The position numbers and the translations under genes were made by a program. From positions 1 through 8,972 of the forward strand of contig JAJDBO010000206.1 in assembly GCA_029261305.1 (NCBI GenBank): DNA of 8,972 nt, in the 5' to 3' direction. The stretch comes from Nitrospirales bacterium. GTDB taxonomy: Bacteria > Nitrospirota > Nitrospiria > Nitrospirales > UBA8639. This document shows positions 5,371 through 8,972 of the stretch, piece by piece. Below the pieces are notes generated by a model. The model made no database searches, had not been told where the DNA came from, and was given only the letters and a program-made list of their open reading frames with translations. How positions within the stretch are numbered: the first letter of the stretch is position 1; each line of letters opens with the position of its first letter.

Positions 5371-5393
5371 TACGTAGTCCCTCCCGACTTTCC

Positions 5394-5930
5394 TTACACG
5401 GCTTGTGTAAGAGAACGCTCCGATTCATCCAAGCCCTCAAAGGTATTTGGAGCAACTTTTCGAAAACGAGGATCGCGTTTTAAAGATGTCGATACTGATG
5501 TGACAGGTGTTTTGCCACGTATCTGCATTCCCCCGTCCAATAGAGCCTGATACAATTCTTTCGCATGCATGGGCCGTTTGGTACCACGTAAAATTTTGTA
5601 AGCAGCGTCCGATACACTCATGCCCACGTATTTACTTCGACCAAGAAGAATCTCCCGTGATTGATCCGTAACATCCGTTACCGGTACCGGCGGGTTGCCC
5701 ATTTCGTCTGTAAGGATCTGACTCGAGAGGCTGGCCAATTTCGCTTTATCGGCTTCAACACGGTAAAGGGTTTTTGCCAGCTCCAAATATTTCTCAATGG
5801 TCGCAATTTCTTCATTGAGTCGCTCCCTCTTTTTTTTCAGATCCTTGAACTTCGTTTCATACGCAGTGATTCGTTGCTCTAGGCCAACAACAATATCCTT
5901 CATTTCGTCTTTTTGAGTATCCATAAGCAT
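5394..5930 (-). CDS. HARE-HTH (winged-helix) protein with N-terminal coiled coil
   Basis: A 178-residue protein. Residues about 12-72 form a charged, heptad-like coiled coil (GLEQRITAYETKFKDLKKKR and on). After a Pro-rich linker (79-90), residues about 102-166 match a HARE-HTH winged-helix domain, with VGMSVSDAAYKIL, RPMHAKELYQALLDGG, SVSTSLKRDPRFRKV and FEGL as the usual helices and wing. HARE-HTH domains occur in RNA polymerase delta subunit RpoE, restriction endonucleases and eukaryotic chromatin proteins (ASXL, HB1), where they are thought to bind DNA or sense its state. The coiled coil suggests a dimer or partner binding. A good promoter stands upstream (5952-5980); ATG 5930 and ATG 5924 are both possible starts, neither with a strong Shine-Dalgarno sequence. 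It precedes H1-like copy 2 on the same strand, which suggests a nucleoid or transcription role. Confidence 0.82.
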   Translation of the reverse strand: MLMDTQKDEMKDIVVGLEQRITAYETKFKDLKKKRERLNEEIATIEKYLELAKTLYRVEADKAKLASLSSQILTDEMGNPPVPVTDVTDQSREILLGRSKYVGMSVSDAAYKILRGTKRPMHAKELYQALLDGGMQIRGKTPVTSVSTSLKRDPRFRKVAPNTFEGLDESERSLTQAV

Positions 5931-5951
5931 GCTTTAAATAATTCTTGCTTG

Positions 5952-5980
5952 CTTTTATCATCCAAAATACTTTGTGTCAA
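5952..5980 (-). promoter_or_regulatory. Sigma-70-like promoter of the HARE-HTH gene
   Basis: On the minus strand a perfect -35 TTGACA (5980-5975), a 17-bp spacer and -10 TAAAAG (5957-5952, four of six consensus bases) lie 21 bp upstream of ATG 5930. The leader would be short. This is the best promoter match in the window. Confidence 0.6.
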
Positions 5981-6059
5981 TAAAAAGTTTTGAAGCAAAT
6001 CTTAAAAAAAATTCATAATTTTTTAATGACGAAAAAAGTCATCGAATAAGTAGACATTA

Positions 6060-6094
6060 AAATGTAAATTTTTTAACTTATTAGGTTTACATTT
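6060..6094. repeat. 9-bp inverted repeat in the divergent promoter region
   Basis: AAATGTAAA (6060-6068) and TTTACATTT (6086-6094) are exact inverted repeats with a 17-bp gap. The half-sites are spaced about 2.5 helical turns centre to centre. It could be an operator or simply a chance match in AT-rich DNA. Confidence 0.35.
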
Positions 6095-6205
6095 ATTTCA
6101 TATATGCCTTTCACTCATGCAAATATTCAAGCCAATATTTAGTAGTGAGTATCCGAATACCACAATACTTAGAAGCGGTAAAGTTCACCAATATTTCTTT
6201 GCGAA

Positions 6206-6231
6206 CGGCATATATATACGGCATATATATA
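6206..6231. repeat. Tandem duplication of CGGCATATATATA
   Basis: Two perfect, adjacent 13-bp copies (6206-6218 and 6219-6231), about 100 bp upstream of rlmN and just before the putative promoter. The alternating AT run makes the DNA easy to melt. It may result from slippage. Confidence 0.6.
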
Positions 6232-6253
6232 AGGAAGGATATTTAGCATACTT

Positions 6254-6282
6254 TTGACCATTATGAAGGAGCATCGAATATT
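6254..6282 (+). promoter_or_regulatory. Possible sigma-70 promoter of rlmN-larE
   Basis: TTGACC (6254-6259, five of six), 17-bp spacer, AATATT (6277-6282, four of six). It would give a leader of about 40 bases containing a small hairpin TTCAAC/GTTGAA (6281-6286 and 6295-6300). Confidence 0.4.
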
Positions 6283-6329
6283 CAACGATTTCTTGTTGAA
6301 AAACACTTGGTTATAGTAAGTTCGATCCT

Positions 6330-7394
6330 ATGTCCGCGCCTCAAACACTACCAATCGTTCACGATTCTCACCAAAACTTGCTAGCCCTCACATCTCATGA
6401 AATATCAAAGCTAGTTGCTCAATTAGGATGGCCGGCTTTCAGAGCGAAACAAATTCTCCAATGGCTGTACCAACATCGAGCAAAAAAAATATCCATAATG
6501 AGCAACCTCTCGAAAAATGATCGAGAACGCCTACAATCCCTTTCAATTATCCAACGAGCTAAGACTCCGACAGTCGTCAGTTCACAAGATGGAACGCGCA
6601 AGCTCTTGTTTTCCCTGGAAAATGGTCTGGAAATTGAAAGTGTACTCATCCCCGATGACCCAAGATTGACATTGTGTATCTCCACACAAGTCGGGTGTAC
6701 CGTGGATTGCAGCTTTTGCTTGACTGGTCAAATGGGATTGAAACGAAATCTCAAGGCACATGAAATTGTGGAGCAGGTACTGACGGCTCAAGACTTATTA
6801 GGAGAAGGGGAACGAATTACATCGCTGGTGTTTATGGGCATGGGAGAACCGCTTGCCAATGTCGATGCAGTGACCGAGGCGGTCTCGCGGCTCACGAATA
6901 CCCAATGGGGCTTGGGCATCCCTGCCCGACGAATTACCATCTCCACTGCGGGGTTTGCACCTCGATTAAAAGCTGTCGCAGGATTAGGGATCAATCTCGC
7001 GGTCTCCCTCAATGCTTCTACGAACGCCCAGCGGGATCATCTGATGCCTATGATGAACAAACTGCACCCATTGCCAGAACTCCTAGAGGCTTGCCGAACA
7101 TATCCCTTGGACCCCAATCGGCGACTGACCTTTGAATATGTGCTCTTAAGCGGAGAAAATGATTCTCCTGAAGATGCCAAACGACTTATTCACCTACTTC
7201 AGGGTATTCGGTGCAAAATCAACCTCATCCCATTTAATGAATATCCAGGCAGCCCATTTCGCCGTCCGTCCGATGCTGCCATTGAGAATTTTCAGGCTAT
7301 CTTAAGACAAGGGCGGTATGATGTGTTTCTGAGAAAAAGTCGCGGGAGGGATATCTTGGGAGCATGTGGCCAACTTGGTAATATACCCACATGA
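6330..7394 (+). CDS. rlmN: 23S rRNA (adenine-2503-C2)-/tRNA (adenine-37-C2)-methyltransferase RlmN
   Basis: A 354-residue radical-SAM methyltransferase that adds a C2 methyl to A2503 of 23S rRNA and, in studied bacteria, A37 of some tRNAs. The [4Fe-4S] cluster motif CxxxCxxC is C123, C127, C130 (VGCTVDCSFC). The SAM-binding GEP is at 172-174. C116 (TLCISTQ) and C346 (GACGQL) match the two essential cysteines C118 and C355 of E. coli RlmN, and E103 matches its general base E105. The segment FEYVLLSGENDS (268-279) is also typical of the family. Length is normal. There is no strong ribosome binding site before ATG 6330; the core starts near residue 17, so this start is plausible. larE follows 33 bp downstream, so the two probably form one transcript although their functions are not related. 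Confidence 0.96.
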   Translation: MSAPQTLPIVHDSHQNLLALTSHEISKLVAQLGWPAFRAKQILQWLYQHRAKKISIMSNLSKNDRERLQSLSIIQRAKTPTVVSSQDGTRKLLFSLENGLEIESVLIPDDPRLTLCISTQVGCTVDCSFCLTGQMGLKRNLKAHEIVEQVLTAQDLLGEGERITSLVFMGMGEPLANVDAVTEAVSRLTNTQWGLGIPARRITISTAGFAPRLKAVAGLGINLAVSLNASTNAQRDHLMPMMNKLHPLPELLEACRTYPLDPNRRLTFEYVLLSGENDSPEDAKRLIHLLQGIRCKINLIPFNEYPGSPFRRPSDAAIENFQAILRQGRYDVFLRKSRGRDILGACGQLGNIPT

Positions 7395-7417
7395 AGTTAC
7401 CATTCGAAAAATCCGAC

Positions 7418-7425
7418 AAGGAGAG
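7418..7425 (+). promoter_or_regulatory. Ribosome binding site of larE
   Basis: AAGGAGAG, two bases before ATG 7428, is a strong Shine-Dalgarno match and fixes the larE start. The gap after rlmN is only 33 bp with no terminator, which supports co-transcription. Confidence 0.65.
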
Positions 7426-7427
7426 AT

Positions 7428-8252
7428 ATGAAGGCACTCACACTTCCAACATTAACACCTGACCTCCAATTTAAAATGGGAAAGCTTGAATCCATTTTCC
7501 AAGAAATTGGGGCGGTCCTCGTCGCTTTCTCCGGAGGCATTGATAGCACACTCGTCCTCAAAATCGCATTTGATACCTTAGGGCACCAGGCTATCGCGGT
7601 CGTGGCCCTGTCTCCAACCTTCCCACAAGAGGAACTTGATGACGTTCAAAAAATCAGTCATGAAATTGGGGCCAAACTCATTACTGCCAACACCAATCAA
7701 CTTGAAATAGATAGTTTTGTTCGCAACGATGCCTCTCGATGCTATCATTGCAAAACAGACCTCTACCGGCTTTTCGACTCCATTAAAGAAGAAACAGGAA
7801 TCGATACGGTAGTTGATGGTACAAATATTGATGATCTCGGCGATGACCGACCAGGGATTCAAGCCGCACGTGATCATGGCGTTCGCAGCCCTCTGGTCGA
7901 AGCCGGATTCACCAAATCTGATGTTCGAAGTCTGGCGCAACACCTCAGGCTATCAAACTGGAATAAGCCTGCGGCCGCTTGTTTGTCATCTCGCATTCCC
8001 CGGGGACTGGTGATTACCGAATTGAACTTACGACGAGTAGAAAAAGCCGAAGCAATTCTCAAGCAGGAAGGATTCCGCCAAGTGCGAGTTCGTGATCATG
8101 AAGGAATTGCACGATTGGAAGTCGGCCGAGAAGAGATCGAACGCTTCTTTGATTCAGCTCGACGGCAACGAATTACCCAAAGCCTTAAAGGCCTTGGCTT
8201 TCGCTGGGTCACATTAGATTTGGACGGGTATCAAATCGGCGGGGGAAACTAA
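7428..8252 (+). CDS. larE: LarE-type ATP-dependent sulfur transferase
   Basis: A 274-residue PP-loop ATPase of the LarE family, which adenylates and then sulfurates pyridinium-3,5-biscarboxylic acid mononucleotide to make the nickel-pincer (NPN) cofactor of lactate racemase and related LarA enzymes. The PP-loop SGGIDS is at 35-40. Other family segments are SRCYHCKTDLY (103-113), DGTNIDDLGDDRPG (130-143) and WNKPAAACLSSRIPRG (178-193). The only three cysteines are C105, C108 and C185. C185 corresponds to the sacrificial Cys176 of Lactiplantibacillus LarE, and the CxxC plus C set resembles PP-loop enzymes that carry a [4Fe-4S] cluster, so this may be the cluster-dependent, non-sacrificial type. 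larA, larB and larC are not in the window. It shares a transcript with rlmN and converges on atpF. Confidence 0.92.
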   Translation: MKALTLPTLTPDLQFKMGKLESIFQEIGAVLVAFSGGIDSTLVLKIAFDTLGHQAIAVVALSPTFPQEELDDVQKISHEIGAKLITANTNQLEIDSFVRNDASRCYHCKTDLYRLFDSIKEETGIDTVVDGTNIDDLGDDRPGIQAARDHGVRSPLVEAGFTKSDVRSLAQHLRLSNWNKPAAACLSSRIPRGLVITELNLRRVEKAEAILKQEGFRQVRVRDHEGIARLEVGREEIERFFDSARRQRITQSLKGLGFRWVTLDLDGYQIGGGN

Positions 8253-8381
8253 AAACACAGATTCAACACGTTCCTGACATCACACTTCTGCCGCCAGTAT
8301 TCATGCAGAGAACTCACCCATTATTGTTCCCAAACACCAATAGAGGCGGCATCACACAACCTAGAACGGGTGTGGTTTAAA
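8253..8381. other. Convergent intergenic region larE / atpF
   Basis: A 129-bp gap between two convergent genes. No strong terminator is visible. There is only a 7-bp inverted repeat TGCCGCC (8289-8295) and GGCGGCA (8345-8351) with a 49-base gap, and a weak stem near 8354-8373. Confidence 0.4.
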
Positions 8382-8900
8382 TCAAGCCTGACCAGAAGCT
8401 GAGTGATCTGCCGACACAGACTGTAAAGCCTCTTGAGCAAATCGCCGATTGTCGTCATCCGACAAGCTTCGCGTCAATACTTTTTCAGCAACCAACAGGG
8501 CTAGGTCTGCAGCTTCTCCCCGAATATCCTGAAGGGCTTTTCTTCGCTCGCGATCAATTTCTTGGGTGGTCTCAGCTTTAATCCGTTCTGACTCTGCACG
8601 AAGGCGCTGCTCATTTTCTTCAAGCATACGCTGGGATTTAGTTCGTGCCTCCGTCAACATAGCTTCAGCCTCCTGAGCTGCCCCTCGCAACTTGGCTTCG
8701 TATTCCTGTAACCGTTGCTCGGCGGAAGTTCGACTTTGCTCTGCCTGATCAATGCTGTCCCGAATTTTTCGCTCACGAGTTTCAAGCGCTTCCAAAATTG
8801 GAGGGAGGGCAAATTTCGACAAGACCCAAAGAAGAATCCCAAACGAAATCAGCTCCCAAAAAATCAGGGATGAGAAAAAATGAGAATCAAATTGCGGCAT
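8382..8900 (-). CDS. atpF: ATP synthase Fo subunit b
   Basis: A 172-residue subunit b, the peripheral stalk that holds F1 still against the rotating c-ring. One N-terminal membrane helix (about 10-32, LIFWELISFGILLWVLSKFA) is followed by the conserved PPILEALETRERKI segment (33-46) and a long charged alpha-helical coiled coil to about 140, rich in Glu, Arg, Gln and Ala. The C-terminal end should meet subunit delta. Length is normal. ATG 8900 has AGGA ten bases upstream. It lies 12 bp after the atpE stop, in the standard atpE-atpF order. No atpH, atpA, atpG, atpD or atpC follows: the next gene is the convergent larE. The F1 genes must therefore be elsewhere, as in some lineages with split atp operons. 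Confidence 0.95.
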   Translation of the reverse strand: MPQFDSHFFSSLIFWELISFGILLWVLSKFALPPILEALETRERKIRDSIDQAEQSRTSAEQRLQEYEAKLRGAAQEAEAMLTEARTKSQRMLEENEQRLRAESERIKAETTQEIDRERRKALQDIRGEAADLALLVAEKVLTRSLSDDDNRRFAQEALQSVSADHSASGQA

Positions 8901-8912
8901 AGTATCCGAGTC

Positions 8913-8972
8913 CTACTTTCTCAGCCCCATGATAATAAAGGCGATGACCAAGCCGTACAATGCAATAGCTTC
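8913..8972 (-). CDS. atpE: ATP synthase Fo subunit c, C-terminal end (partial)
   Basis: The last 19 codons of a c-ring subunit, reading EAIALYGLVIAF followed by IIMGLRK and TAG (8913-8915). This is the second transmembrane helix of the hairpin. The Glu encoded by the last three bases of the window (8970-8972) aligns with the ion-binding carboxylate (Asp61 in E. coli, Glu in most bacteria) that carries the translocated proton. The rest of the gene is outside. The stop is 12 bp upstream of atpF, as expected for one operon. Confidence 0.9.
   Translation of the reverse strand, partial: EAIALYGLVIAFIIMGLRK

Larger units (their letters stand above)
5931..6329. other. AT-rich divergent intergenic region between the HARE-HTH gene and rlmN
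   Basis: About 400 bp shared as upstream region by two divergent genes. It holds the HARE-HTH promoter (5952-5980), a short inverted repeat ATGAC/GTCAT (6026-6030 and 6038-6042), a 9-bp inverted repeat AAATGTAAA/TTTACATTT (6060-6068 and 6086-6094), a 13-bp tandem duplication (6206-6231) and a possible rlmN promoter (6254-6282). I see no gene in it; a 17-codon ORF at 6263-6316 lacks support. Confidence 0.55.

Noticed and set aside
5258..5455. Full-length 65-codon minus-strand ORF overlapping the end of the HARE-HTH gene
   Set aside because: Its first half lies in another frame of a well-supported gene; only the part from TTG 5347 has a ribosome site of its own.
6263..6316. 17-codon ORF upstream of rlmN as a leader peptide
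   Set aside because: No Shine-Dalgarno sequence at proper distance, and its ATG falls between the putative -35 and -10 boxes.

Overview
The window is a stretch of bacterial chromosome with mostly housekeeping genes around an AT-rich, gene-poor centre. The set (LipB, RlmN, LarE, ATP synthase subunits with atpE-atpF cut off from the rest of the operon, a pair of arsenosugar-type glycosyltransferases, Lys/Ala/Pro-repeat histone-H1-like proteins and a HARE-HTH protein) recalls Nitrospirota, perhaps a moderate-GC Nitrospira relative. That assignment is my inference; no rRNA or lineage marker is present.

Left part (1-2908, + strand): the tail of an unidentified gene overlaps a small four-helix membrane protein. 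Then come two overlapping glycosyltransferase genes of the TIGR04283 and TIGR04282 families and an SDR oxidoreductase whose catalytic motif is out of register. A hairpin-rich non-coding element (about 2934-2997) separates the SDR gene from the convergent lipB (3023-3745, - strand).

Centre (3746-6329, - strand): two genes for tiny proteins that are almost half lysine (65 and 73 residues, built from KKKAPA/KKKATA hexapeptides), each followed by a strong hairpin. Upstream of the second lies a HARE-type winged-helix protein with an N-terminal coiled coil, preceded by a good sigma-70-like promoter. Between them is a possible 29-codon ORF. Both lysine-rich genes and this small ORF share one translation start design: a purine-rich Shine-Dalgarno sequence, eight bases, then TTG. 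The arrangement looks like a small nucleoid or chromatin-like module and is the most interesting part of the window. Between and around these genes lie several hundred bases of AT-rich DNA with palindromes and no convincing long gene.

Right part (6330-8972): rlmN and larE on the + strand, 33 bp apart, are probably co-transcribed. Convergent to them is the end of an ATP synthase Fo operon: atpF and, cut by the window edge, the last 19 codons of atpE. No atpH or F1 gene follows atpF, so the ATP synthase genes are split in this genome.
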